DNA of 64,000 bases from Oxyruncus cristatus (lineage: Eukaryota > Chordata > Aves > Passeriformes > Cotingidae). Both the position numbers and the translations under genes were made by a program. This document shows positions 50,516 to 62,400 of the stretch, in pieces. Position 1 is the stretch's first letter, and each line of letters opens with the position of its first letter. The notes beneath the pieces are model-generated. The model ran no database searches. It was not told the origin of the DNA and saw nothing but the letters and a program-made list of their open reading frames with translations. The DNA lies in assembly GCA_013399855.1 (NCBI GenBank), contig VXAY01002200.1, positions 1,427,109 through 1,491,108 on the forward strand. Direction: 5' to 3'.

Positions 50516-50535
50516 TTAATTGAGCGGGCAATTAA
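50516..50535. promoter_or_regulatory. TAAT inverted repeat (homeodomain-like)
   Basis: TTAATTG (50516-50522) and CAATTAA (50529-50535) form a perfect inverted repeat with a 6-base spacer. Paired TAAT cores suit homeodomain binding, but this is pattern only. Confidence 0.35.
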
Positions 50536-50546
50536 TGACCTCACCC

Positions 50547-50554
50547 TTTATAAG
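50547..50554 (+). promoter_or_regulatory. TATA-like box
   Basis: TTTATAAG just right of the CpG-rich patch, read on the plus strand (antisense to NSMCE2). There is no other promoter evidence. Confidence 0.25.
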
Positions 50555-50962
50555 CACCAGCAAAGTCAGGCAGCAGGCAGGCTTTAAAACAGCGGTTCCC
50601 TACGGCCACAGCCACTGGTTTGTTCCAAAAATCAGCTGCCTCATCCATCTGCACTTCCATCTTTCACAATACACAAGGCAGGTATCACCCAAGACTAGGT
50701 TGTCTTAACCAGTGTCCTCAGTCATTCTCCAAGCATTACTCTTCCCATATTTCCACTGGTGTGAGTTTCATGGGGAGGAATTAGAAACTCTATCACACTG
50801 GGAAAAAAAATACATAGTTGTACTGGCAACTTCAGAATTTTATACCTGCCAGAGATCTATCTTTGCAACCATGTATTGCTTTAATGTAACATTTGTGTCT
50901 ATTAAAAGCTAATATTTAAATAATGATATGTTTTCATAACTTTATTAGAAGGGGCAGTTTAC

Positions 50963-51069
50963 CTGATTTACTGTTTCCTCAAATGCTCTTATATAATTAT
51001 TAAGATCTCTGTCCATTGCAGCAAATTCTAACATGACTTTTTCCATACCGTTAACATCCTCTTCATCAT
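50963..51069 (-). CDS. NSMCE2: NSMCE2 internal coding exon (N-terminal helical region)
   Basis: On the minus strand this 107 bp exon follows a TTTTATTTTGCAG acceptor and ends CAG|GTAAAC. After two bases that complete a codon from the previous exon it gives 35 codons: DDEEDVNGMEKVMLEFAAM, then DRDLNNYIRAFEETVNQ. The vertebrate NSMCE2 pattern MDKAMVEFATLDRQLNHY...V..TINH is easily aligned. It then continues in phase 0 into the VKREKP exon at 19001-19154. In the SMC5/6 complex this helical part packs on the SMC5 coiled coil, while the SP-RING domain, encoded downstream and outside this window, carries ligase activity. The acidic DDEED at its start differs from human SSEYS. Confidence 0.95.
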
Positions 51070-54000
51070 CTGCAAAATAAAACATTTGGAACATGGATGA
51101 TCAGTTGTATTATTTTCAGGCAGTCTTTCTTCTCTGCAAGTATTTTATTTACAATATTGATACTGTGAATGTCTAAAGCATATGTAAGTCTCAGCAGGTG
51201 TTTTCAAGATCCTCAAACATATACTTCTTTTTTTCCTATTTTGCAACTGTAATCTTTTACATTTCTTGGGTAACTCGAACAAACAGCTTACTCAGAAAGA
51301 CACTTCCCTGGTTTCATGTGAACAAGAGAGAGTGTGTGTAATTTCATCTACCAACACCTAGTCATTAGGCAATCAGGATATTTTCTGCAAAAGTTATATT
51401 TCATGACTCATCACATTGCCTCAGAAATAGTCAGAAGAAACTTAAATGCCCTCTCAGTACAGTATAGTTCACAGCTATAATTAGACCCCTTATCCCCAAT
51501 AAACACAGCTACTGGAAAATCAAAACAGAGCCAGCGTTTTATAACACGGGAAATAATGGAGGACTGAATAGCATTGGTGATTCAAGCAGTAAAATTCTAA
51601 TTGCCTGGGAAAATCAATTAATACATGCGATTAGTAATTCACATCCACTTTTATTCTCTTCTGCATTCCTCCTAATTTCACTCCTTTCATCTCTAACTAC
51701 ACCTCTGCTTTCCTGTTCTAACATTGCTGTGCACCTGCTTAGCTGGATAAGGACCCTTTGTAGATGCTAAGGGGCTGAACAGCCACAGTTTTATCTCCTG
51801 ACACAGCCGCATGTACCACACCAAATCCTGCCAACTGAAGGAGGACAGCCATAAGCCCCTAACTCATGCAGGAAATTAGAAACTTAGGAAACCTAAGTTT
51901 CCACTTCTGCTACTCCCATTTATTCCTACCCTGCAGCTTCCAGGTACAGAGAAAACAGCTGGAAGCAGCTGGAAGCTGTGAAAGATCCCCAGAGTCTGCC
52001 ATTGCAGCATTAGGGGTTACCATTTAATAGAGCATTCTTCTTTACAAGCAGTTAAGTAGCCAATCCGTGCTGTTACTTTTAGGAAGAAAACGGTGGTACA
52101 GCTTTTTAAATTACTTTTTTGTGAAGAAAGGAAAATGTCTTCTGATCTGGCAAGCTAGTACACTGCCTAAGTTGCTAACTATATTATTATGTTAGAGCAC
52201 AAAAATCTGTCTCTGCAGAGAGCTAACACAAAGTACTGCATATGGCCATCAGCTTGAGAGCAAAATCTGAAACACATCACTCAGGGACAGAAGTTTCATA
52301 CCACTGATGGATCCAGGAGACTGGGGAAAAGTGCTAAGATATATTTACACAAAAAGTTACATAATAAGCCATTCTATTTTGTGAACATGGCAATTACAGT
52401 TGTGACGTTTCCCTTAATTATATATAGGCTTGGTATGTATTCATTTTTCATTAAGTAGATGAATGGATACTGCAGACAGATTCTTGGCACTACTGCAACT
52501 TTCTTCCGAATAATCAGCATTTCCCTCTCCCCTTTCCCTTCCCTCCCACCCAATTTCCATATCCTATCTGGTAACTATGATCATACTTTCCTTCCTGTAA
52601 GGAAGCATATGAAGTGCCTCCTTCAAGGCTGACACAAATGGCACTCCATGAATCACAGGGAAGGTTTGTGTAGCAAGTAACTGTCATTCTCCTCCCATGG
52701 CCGAAATGAATCATATCCACAACATAAAGAAACTACAGCGGCCTAAATTCTTTTTTTTTTTTTTTTTAAGGGGAAGAGAAGTGCATTAATTAACACCAAG
52801 AGAGCTGCATTAATGCTGCCTTTCCTAACAGTTAAAAAAAAGCTTTAGGTAAAGAATAATAATGTTGCATGCAACTTGAGAGATGTGTTAAAATAAAGCT
52901 CCAAGTGGTGGAACACATCTCAGGCAAGAGGGACATTAACTACATCCTGTCCCACATTCTTCATGTACTGACCATTCCACCCATCCACCAGCTTGCTTTA
53001 AGTCTCGGTGCTGCTCACTGCTGTTTCCTTGTTGCTGTTCTTTCACGCTCAGGAAATACGTTCTACACACTGGGAACCAGCTGAACGCGTCCCTACCACA
53101 CCGTCACAGCCTGCCCTTGGAGGCACTATGGACATACAGACAGATCCGAAGGCCTGCACACAGGTCAGTGGTTCTCCACAGATAGATATGAAGGACTTTA
53201 TAAAGGTCAGTGGCTGTTCATACCCTATTTCTGCTGATTGACAGATTAACTAGAGTTTCTATCTGCAGTCCAATCCATACTCCAGGGTGCTGAGAGCTAA
53301 GAGGAAACCTCTATGTTGTTCCCAGCTGCTCACCTCCCCATTTCCTACATAAGATTTAAAAGAAAACTTATTTACAGGCTATTCTATTTGCCTTTTAAAA
53401 ACCTTTATTGTTCCACATTACACAGAGCAATAACCTGCTGTACAAGGTTCCTCTGTTTTCCCTTTCCCTAAGGAGCTAAGAACACTTCTGCCTCTCCCCG
53501 GTAAGGAGCAGATGCAGGGCAGAGCTTGGGTGCACACAATGAGAAGCTGTGGGTGACTCCACGGGGTTGTAAAGTTTTACAGCTCACCAAGTCAGGGATC
53601 CCAGCACCTTCAATATTTCTTTACAACAGACTCCACCATAAACTAATCAGAACACGGTAATTGACCCGGTATTACTAGGGAAAAACAAATTAGAAAAAAA
53701 AAGACTTGCTTCTCCTCACCACCATCACAAAACTCACTCTCACAAATCTCACCAGCCCCTTAGTTTAACAGCACTATAATATCAAGAAGAATCAAAATTT
53801 AATAATTACATCAGGGCTTTGAACCATTCAAAAGGCATTGTCTGTTATCCACTCTGCAAGCTCTGCTGATGCTTTTATTTCAGTTGTGGGGACAACAGTG
53901 CAGACTCATGGTAAAGAGATTCAAGGCACTGACTCTCTTCCAGCAGACTGTGAGCACATCGACTGCTGAATACCCTCCAACCAGACTCCAGCTAGAGGGT

Positions 54001-55301
54001 CAGCTTACTCTTCAAAGTACTCAAACCTTGCACTCTGCAGGCCAACAACCCAGCTTAACACCAAAATCAAACACTTTGCAAGTGCAAGTGCTGTACCAGT
54101 GCCTTTCTGTTATCTAATCAAAATTTATCCTAATCTTATTTCTAATTCATATCTAAGGAATGCATTCCAAACTCTCTGCATATGCTTTTAGCTGCTGCCA
54201 CAAAATACCATCAAAGTTGCATATTGTAGTTGTCTCCTTGTTATCTACAGTAAATATGTTGAGTTTAGTAAGCATTTCTTCGCAAGTCATTACCCTCCCC
54301 ACTCAGAGATTATACATTTTGCAGTATTACATTTTTTACTCACAGAAAGCCCAGTCCAAGGTCATAATTTCATTTTCAAAGGCCCATGTGCATCATGTTA
54401 AAATTAGCTGGCTGAATATGCAGAGTTCATGTTATAAATTCCAGCTTGCATGATTTTACGATCTCTTATTACAATGGAAACAGGGATATTATTCTGAAAA
54501 GTCTCTCTACATATTAAAGAACAAAGTTACATAAAGTGAAAACCAAGAGTTCAATTTCTCGTTTCTGAAAAGACCAAACTGATCACACTGAGTTGCCTTA
54601 CTGCTGATTTAAACCGTAATCAATCAGGACTGAGTTATGTATCATGAACCCACAGTGTTAAAACAGAAGTTGCAATAACAGGATAGAGTCAAGTCAGCAC
54701 TGATTTAATACTTCCTATACTAATACTCATCTAAAATCTATCCAGATTTACTATCCATATTTACTTTAGCTCCCTGTATACATCCACAAGTTTGCAAAAT
54801 TTCTAAAGATTTTTCACAGCTACCTCTTTCTGTGCAAAAGTTACCACATTCATATCTGGTTATTTAGGGTATTACAGCTGCCCTGCCGCCAGTACACAGC
54901 AATCCAAATAAGTATTCACTTCCACCACAGACTATCTTAAACAAAATAGTCTGGAATACCATGAAATTATTGAAAGGCTCTAAACTTGCAAATATAACAG
55001 TACTTAAAATGAATGCTTAAGCACAGACAACGTGGATTAACATAAATACATACACACTGTCATACGTTTACAGTCTTGTCTAACAAAAGTCAAACTTACA
55101 ATTTAAAGAAAACAGGACATGTCAGTTCTACCTCTTGCACAACATATTAGTTTGCTTTGAAATTCAAGGCCACACGGTGTTTTTCCCATCTTTGAGGCAA
55201 AAGACTAATGGTATACCATTTGCCCACAAATTTTGACGTAGATTTCAGACTTTTAAAATATTTAAAACAAAAACATCAGTCACTTGAGCCATTAGTAACA
55301 G

Positions 55302-55359
55302 CAGTAGTAGGCAGTTGTCTTCATATGCACCAGTAGTAGGCAGTTGTCTTCATATGCAC
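55302..55359. repeat. 29 bp tandem duplication
   Basis: CAGTAGTAGGCAGTTGTCTT plus CATATGCAC occurs twice head to tail without mismatch, followed by CAGCAG. The lack of mismatches suggests a recent slip. Confidence 0.95.
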
Positions 55360-55930
55360 CAGCAGCAGATAAAATACACACTTTGCCAGCAGGTTTCAAG
55401 TTACTGCTGACAGCAAATGAACACAAGCTCCCCACCTGATTTAGTTCCATCTTCTGGAGGAGAACGTACATTCTCAATTCAGGATACAGCTAAACATTTT
55501 TGCTGTAATTTTTCCTTCATTTTGAAAACTAAAAGTGTTAAGACTCCACTCTGCACCTCCAGTTTTGCCCTTCTCAAAACAGTTGATAATTCAAACTGGA
55601 CAGCAGATCTTGAAAAAAACCTTTGACCAACCCACGCTCTTTAAGAATAGATTCATTCTTGGAGAAGACAATAGCAGAATGTCCCTCTAATGTCTGGATG
55701 CTCAGTAGTGGGAAGATACCACTGTCTTATTTCCTTCCCGTGTCTAGATAGGCATGAACCTGACACGGTACTCCAGGCTACACAAACCAGGAAGAACCTA
55801 AACAGGAGACTGCTTCTGCAGCACTGAGTGAGGGTAGGTCTTCACCTTTTCTCCTGCAGATACACGGACAGCTTCTCAGAAAACTCTCATCATAGCAAAT
55901 CTCTTTCAAAATCTCATCTCCCTGACCTGT

Positions 55931-55974
55931 TAACATATTTAACCTATGTAACATATTTAACACATGTAACCTAT
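55931..55974. repeat. 18 bp tandem repeat, about 2.4 copies
   Basis: TAACATATTTAACCTATG, then TAACATATTTAACACATG, then TAACCTAT. Small local duplication. Confidence 0.9.
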
Positions 55975-56551
55975 CAGGCTACAAAAACAGCAAAATGCTA
56001 ATACAGAAAATTCCAAACTAAAAGAAATTAGAGGCCCTACAAAAGAACAGCAAAAGACTGGAGAATACCCATTTCATCTCCTGAGAGCAGGTATCCTCAC
56101 ATAGAGAAATGGTTGAATGTAGAACGTCCAAAAAATCCCTATGGAGCCCTTCGGATAGAGAACTAACAATTGCAGTTCATAAGAGAAGAAAAATCATCAC
56201 TGATTAGAGGGCCAACAACCATACAGGGCATGGCAATTGGTGGAGTAAAGGGGAATTTGAGGCAGTAATTGCAAAATTTCCCTCCATGTAACAGGCAGTT
56301 CATCAGCTAGGCCTAATGAAACCTCCAGCTTCTCAGGAAATGCCTTACCTGGGTCGTAGAGTATTTGAAGCTGTATTTCTCCCCCTGTCTCCTAATGAAG
56401 CCATTCTGCTTGCACAGAAAGCTTTCATATACCCAGAGTTAGAGCACACAGAACAATTTTACAGATCATTCACCTTCACCTAGACACCAGGACTCCAGGG
56501 AAAGGTAGGTATGTCTCACAAAATGAAATGTCATGAATGACAGAAAGAGAA

Positions 56552-56645
56552 ACCTACGCTACGTGGGTGGCCCTCCTTAAGCAGTTGGACAAGATGACCT
56601 CCAGAGGTCCCTTCCAATCTCAGCCAGTCTGGGTTTCTATGACAT
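56552..56645 (+). mobile_element. CR1 LINE, 3' terminal fragment
   Basis: GGTGGCCCTCCTTAAGCAG, then TTGGACAAGATGACCTCCAG and AGGTCCCTTCCAATCTCAGC, ending GGGTTTCTATGACATG. This is the plus-strand CR1 3' UTR. Confidence 0.9.
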
Positions 56646-58028
56646 GCCTCAACATCCAACAACCTTGTCTCTAAACCATTCTTCTGGAAGATGGTTAAAA
56701 GTGAGTTCAAGTCCTCTCAAGCAAAGAAGGAAGCTAATATGAGTTTCTGGTATTCTATCAAAGAAAAAAATCTGAGTAGAAGAAGTGACAAGAGTGTCTG
56801 AGGCAGAATTTGTAAAGGAAAGACCAGCACAGAAGGACACAGACTGCACCGTAACTATTGCCTGTGAATGGTTTTTAAAGTTTCATCTCATTTTCTATTT
56901 GGGTTCTGTAAGAAACTGCAAATCAAACTGCAATACTTGGATTTAGGTCAAGCATTTTGCTGTACCTGAGTAAAGTCTTCTGAGGTTTTATTTGGAAAGG
57001 AAAGGGCTGTGCTTTTCAGTCTGGATTTAAACATTTGTTTTATTCAGCAAGTAACGGGGAAAAAAAATCTTCAATTATCCATTTCTCTCTGCTTATTTTT
57101 TATTTTAAAGTAAGATGAGCCAAGAGTGTCTGGTAGATTACAGACTACACCTGATGAAAACTCCCTTGGCTTGTATTACAAGTCATTTCCCTGTAGGCTA
57201 TGGCAGTCTGAAATGGAAAGGGACAACAGTCAGTGGCCCAGGAGACTCCTGCCAATCCCATGGAAATGAAACCCAAGTATATTATATTATAGAGAGTCAG
57301 AATTTCAACAGAAACAGACCACACAGGGTCTGAATACCCACCTTGAAACATCTCAGTTGCTGAAGGCCCAGTTTGAAACATCTCAAGGGGCCAGCATTTC
57401 CATCGAGTGGGTGTTGCACACATTCTGAGAAGAGTCATCTCAGAGTGGGCACAGAGAAACTGAGGCACCCAGAATTACTAACCGCTTTTGAAAATAACTA
57501 TATTATTCTATAATAATCATGAAACTTTTGCTCAACATGAAACTCCCTTAAACTCCATTGCCAGCTGAACTAGGCCAACAGTGCTTTTGAAAGCAACCTC
57601 CCTACAGTACTTTTTCCCCTAAGCCTACCAGGGGAAGGCTAAAAAGTCATAATGATCCCAGCTTAGACTTGAGAGCAGTAACAAAGACCTATCTTACCAG
57701 ATATTTCTGCCACAGTACCCAAACAGAGTGCAATGTAAAGCATGGCAAAAAATCTGAACACTGATTGACAATATATTGAGCTAATGAAATAAACAGGCTC
57801 TCACTTAAGAGTTTGATTTAGCAAAACACTCCAACATGTGCTGACGCGCTTTGCTGTAGAAAATCCAAAGTAAAATATTATTCAACCCAAATAGAGATGG
57901 TTTAATTTAGGCTGAGGCACACAAATAATACAAAGGCATCAACTAATCTCTCATAGAAGTAAAGAGACTTTGCTATGAAACAGAAAAATAGTCTTTGTGT
58001 ATCTACATATTTTTTGCTACTGTAACTT

Positions 58029-58456
58029 AGAATCATAGAATCAGCAGGGTTGGAAAGGACCTCTGAGATCATCAAGTCCAACCCTTGATCCACTACCACT
58101 GCGGTTACCAGACTATGGCACTAAGTCTCATCTCAAAAACCTCCAGGGATGGAGAATCCACCACTTCCCTGGGCAGCCCATTCCACTGCCTGATTACCCT
58201 CTCTGTAAAGAATTTCTTCCTAATATCCAAACTAACCCTCCCCTGGCAGAGCTTAAGGCCATGCCCTCTTGTCTTATTGACAGTTGCCTGGGAGAAGAGA
58301 CCACCCCCCATCCGGCTACAACCTCCTTTCAGGGAGTTGTAGAGAGTGATGAGGTCTCCCCTGAGCCTTCTCTTCTCCAGGCTAAACAACCCCAGCTCCC
58401 TCAGCCTCTCCTCATAGGACTTGTGCTCGAGACCCTTCACCAGCCTCGGTGGCACT
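58029..58456 (-). mobile_element. CR1 LINE, ORF2 C terminus and 3' UTR
   Basis: The plus strand begins TAGAATCATAGAATCAGCAG, the complement of the CR1 octamer tail. The minus-strand ORF 58105-58455 reads [33 protein letters not shown] and GLFSQATVN, then [18 protein letters not shown] and [21 protein letters not shown]. This is the CR1 C terminus, still open for 116 codons. The intact reading frame points to a relatively young copy, 5'-truncated. It has the same orientation as NSMCE2. Confidence 0.95.
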
Positions 58457-59401
58457 TACAGCACCAAGACATAAAGACAGGTAGCATGTACAATTTCCCC
58501 AAACAAAAATGGGCTTTTGCTTGACTAAATACTAAAGCCATACAACTGCCAGACTACTTCCCTCCATTCAGACAAAAGAGACCAGCACTTGAACAGCACC
58601 TCTTTTCTCCTTACCAAATTCCAAGGTCATGGTGAGGTTAATCTTTATTTTACCAATCAATACCTACTTAATTCTGCAGAAAGACCGATCTAAAGTTAAC
58701 AAAGTGTAACTAGTAAGCAGAAGCATCGAAAGAAGGATAAAGCATTTACAAGATGCAACAGTTTTGAGAAGCAACTCAAGATCCCCACTGTCGTAATTCT
58801 GCACCAGTTCCCTGGCATTACTGTGATATCCATCCAGAATTACTGTTCTCTCTTTGGCAGATGAATAAATCAGCATTCCTCAACAGTAGCCCAAGAAGAA
58901 CAGAGGGACAAGCATCAAGAAAACACCGAGGCTGAGGTTCACGTACATTTCCTTTGCAACAAAGTAAGTTTCATAGGTCATTTCCCCAGGCACTCATCCT
59001 TGCTGTTCCTCTTATGTTCCTCCTCTGCTGCCCATCAGCCAGAACAATAAGACTTTTCACAGGGTCCTTGAAACAATTCAAGCTAAAAATAGCGATCTGT
59101 CCTCCAAACCCAAACTGAAACACAAATTCCCAAAACCATGGTATTTCAGCAATGGAATCTGAAGTGCAGATATTTAAATAGTTGCACCAGTACAACTGAG
59201 GGGGTGGCAAAATGTAGCAGGGTGGAGATTCGGGGTGGGGGGGAAGGAATTTTCCTAAGTCAACTTGTTTGCCAAGAAAAGGTACAGGAATCACACCTGT
59301 ATTTTCAGATTAATTACAAGGCATGTGTTACCTTCACTCAGAAATCAGACCAATCTCTCATAAAATAAATAACAAAACTCCCCTGTGTTTTCCTAAATGT
59401 A

Positions 59402-59455
59402 TTTTATATATATATATATATATATAAAATATATATACACACACGCACACATATG
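59402..59455. repeat. (TA)n / (CA)n compound microsatellite
   Basis: TA runs at about 59405-59426 and 59430-59437, then ACACACACGCACACATATG. Confidence 0.95.
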
Positions 59456-62400
59456 TCCCTCTCTTGTCAGTGGATTTCAACATACGATGAAATTAAGGCT
59501 GAAAACAACATTCACTAATAATTTTAATGGGAAAGGATTTTCCTATGACTAACACAAAGTTTCTTGCCTGTGGAGGCATGGGCATGTCTGCACCACACAA
59601 TAGATGGTGGTTCAGAGCCCCAAGCTGCTGCTGACCTTGCCTTCCTAAACGAGAGATGGGAGGATTGGAATTATTTAAAAGTAAGGGGGTTAGTACTGTC
59701 CTTCTACCCACTTTCTCCTCTCAGAACTTGATATGTTAGCATTCGAATTTGGGCAAAAATTTCCTTGAAATATTTTCCCTCACAAGGAACAGAGAAATAT
59801 TTGTTAAGGTGGTGTAATTGCTACTCTTTGATCCCTCAGAACACTTTTTAAAATTGATATTTCACTTTAAGTATTTTATTTCAAGACTTTTTATGTGTCT
59901 CTACAATTCTATAAAAGGCTCACAGCCTGCTTTATATCTATGGTTTATCCTGGAAATTAATATGAGCAAAATATTTTTTTTTTATTATTATTCCAACAAG
60001 TTCAATTCTAACCTGTTAGATCTTTTTTAAGCGCAATTTCTTCTGTATTACACAAGATCTCTACTGGCACATTATGAATTCTACAGAGATAATCCATGCA
60101 CTTTTTGTTTACAAGTCAACTGTATTAATGCTTTCTGTTCCCAAAAAACAATTCTTCTCATATTTTAAAATGCACCAACAGGTGGAAAACAAATATTTTA
60201 GTGTGAATTACAACTCTGTCTCTAATAAAAAGGCATGATTGTTATTAGCCAGCAGTAAACAGTACCAATTAGGTTTTTCACAAGAAAAACTTTGCTTGTG
60301 TTAATTAATCTATTATATTTCTCATCTCAGAGAAGCTCGTTCAAAGTACACCTTCATTAAACTAAATGCAGTAATTAAGCAGAATTTCCTCCATTTGGGG
60401 GAAATGGGAAATGGGTTGGAAAAACTTTTCAGAAACAAAAAATCAGTAAAGACAGGAAAACAAACCCTTTTCTCTCAAGACCTTCAAAAATCTCAGAAAC
60501 AGTTACTTCTCTGTCCAGAACTGGAGGCAGCCGAGCTCAGAGCTAACAAGCCCTCATCAGAGATTATCTAATCAAGTGTGATGTTTCAGTAAATGTTAAA
60601 TCGTAGAACATGTATCAAACAGGAAGGTAAAACCAAGACAATCCCCTCACTTCAAGACAATCCATCACTGTGTTATTTCAGCTCAGTTCAGAGGTCATAG
60701 TTACATTAACACACACGAAAAAACAAGGGCATCTAAATTAGGTTTCCACAACCAACTGCAACAGCTTAACAGAGACACAAACGAACACTCATCAAGCACT
60801 CAAATGTTAACAGTAGTGACCCAAAATGAAACAGATGGGAGAGGAAAAATGCCAGAAAATGTGTTTTAAAAGCCCAGTATTTTGATTAGATACTTACAAA
60901 CATTTTTTTTTTCTCTGAACCCACTAAAGATTAGTCTCCCAATATGTATCTCTGCTTCTACAACCCCTTGGCATCACTGATTTCAGAATTCAGAAAAGGT
61001 AATCAGTAGCTCCAGACAGCACCTCACTAACTGCTCTCTCACTAGCTACCCAGGGCAGTGGCTGTACTGCAGCTCAGAGTGGGAAAACAATCCAGTTTTA
61101 TAGGCAGCTTTTTAGACAGATATGGCTGGCAGGCAACTCCACATCTAAACCACTGAATAAAGCAATGGAGTATCTCACAACAGGACTGACACTAGACCAC
61201 ATACATAAAGGGATAAACCACAGACCAATCAGATTCATAATATACAGCTGACAATGGAAAATTTGGGATTTTTAATTCAGAAACACTGGTTTGATAGAAT
61301 ATCAGAAATGTGAAAGTTAGTGGAAATTGATATGAGTATCATCTCCAAAGTTAATTGTTTGTTGAAAATGTAGATACTAGAGCTGACAGACAAAACACAA
61401 CCAAGGTTAAACTAAAGGAAAACCAGTGTCTCGTGCAAGCAAAGGTCAACTGATGTTCCCCACATAAAACATCCAATTCAGATGAATCACATATGGATAT
61501 GGCACTCCAAGTGCTAACCACGCCCCAGTATTACAGCTTGGACTTTCAGAGCCCATAATTCCTCAAAGTGACCAAAAAACCCTCAAAACCCCAACACAAA
61601 AAACCAAGCCACAACGTAATAGACAAGGCAAAGGCAAAGTCTGCACACAAACTGCAAGCATAATGAAAACCAGCATTTCTTTCTGTCTCTAGCAGGCTTC
61701 CTTTGCATAAAACCTCTTCTGTGAATTGGCAGATCTCCCCTTTTTGGCATGAATTGCTGGTATGTGGCATTCATTCTCTTGCTTGCATGCTGGCAAGTGA
61801 CAGAGCTAAATCTTTCTATTGCTGGAATTTCATTTCCCACAAAGTTCATACAAAAAATTTGTCCTACTATGAGGAGCTGCTACTCGGTTATCATATGAAA
61901 AATGCACATCTCTGTGCAAAAAAAGGGCAGTGCAAGTCTGGGTCTCTCATACATGCACAGATATTTATGATTTTGAGAGGAAACAGGAGTTTATTTGATG
62001 GCTTACAGTTCACCACAGATGATAGTCTCTCAGCATGTTTTTTAGATTAACGCTCTTATCTTTGCCCGTAGTAGGAAAGGAGGTTTGAGGGGCCCTACCG
62101 CTTTTAAGGGGGTAGTTTTGAAAAAAAAAACAGAAATATAAATTGAAAATTGAATGTGGAAATGTTCTGTAACTAGATAAGAAGTAGAAGGCTCCCTCTG
62201 TTCTGATAAACTACCATGTACATTGTGTTACTAAAATAAATTCAATTCAGAACCACAGATTATGCTTGAGATCTGTGTAGCTGACATGTACGGGTTGAGG
62301 GAATTTTCTCCCCTTTCTACTGACACACTTTTGAATTTTGTTTAATTTAAAATCTGTTTTTCTATAAAAGTGACTAGGCCAAGTCTCTACACTGAAGTAT

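Larger units (their letters stand above)
50225..50535. promoter_or_regulatory. CpG- and GC-rich patch with regulatory-like motifs
   Basis: Within AT-rich intron this ~300 bp stretch is GC-rich with clustered CpGs (ATGCGGCCGG, CTCCCGGCC, GGCGGTCGCAGCCGGC, GAGACGC, GAGCGGG). It holds the (ATGGG) array and the CTCF-like site listed below. It lies about 430 bp to the left of the 50963 exon edge, in the intron that follows that exon. It may be an enhancer, insulator or alternative-promoter fragment; this is inference from composition and motifs only. Confidence 0.45.
19155..50962 (-). other. NSMCE2: NSMCE2 intron between the two visible exons (about 31.8 kb)
   Basis: The intron runs from the GT donor (complement of 50961-50962) to the AG acceptor (complement of 19155-19156). 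The repeats in it are listed separately. Gene-free stretches with nothing recognisable beyond short chance ORFs are 19.2-21.6, 22.1-24.1, 24.3-30.6, 31.6-32.6, 32.9-34.4, 40.5-44.8 and 44.9-50.2 kb. The 34.45-35.04 kb stretch is less AT-rich and lies just before a CR1 copy; it may be its diverged 5' part. A stretch at 27478-27542 looks like an old sauropsid repeat. The longest unexplained ORF is 48487-49011 (174 codons, plus strand). Confidence 0.85.

Noticed and set aside
50193..50587. Overlapping ORFs of 78-113 codons on both strands with GMGWD or SHPIP repeats
   Set aside because: They are produced by the ATGGG array, which has no stop in any frame; there is no evidence of coding.
58664..58876. 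Minus-strand 70-codon ORF starting MLIYSSAKERTVILDGYH, considered as an upstream NSMCE2 exon
   Set aside because: It does not match the conserved N terminus of NSMCE2, and an in-frame stop and weak acceptor lie just before it.
60012..60110. Open minus-strand stretch reading MDYLCRIHNVPVEIL before a CAG|GTTAGA site, considered as an exon
   Set aside because: The frame meets a stop at the only good acceptor, and it matches no gene I recognise.
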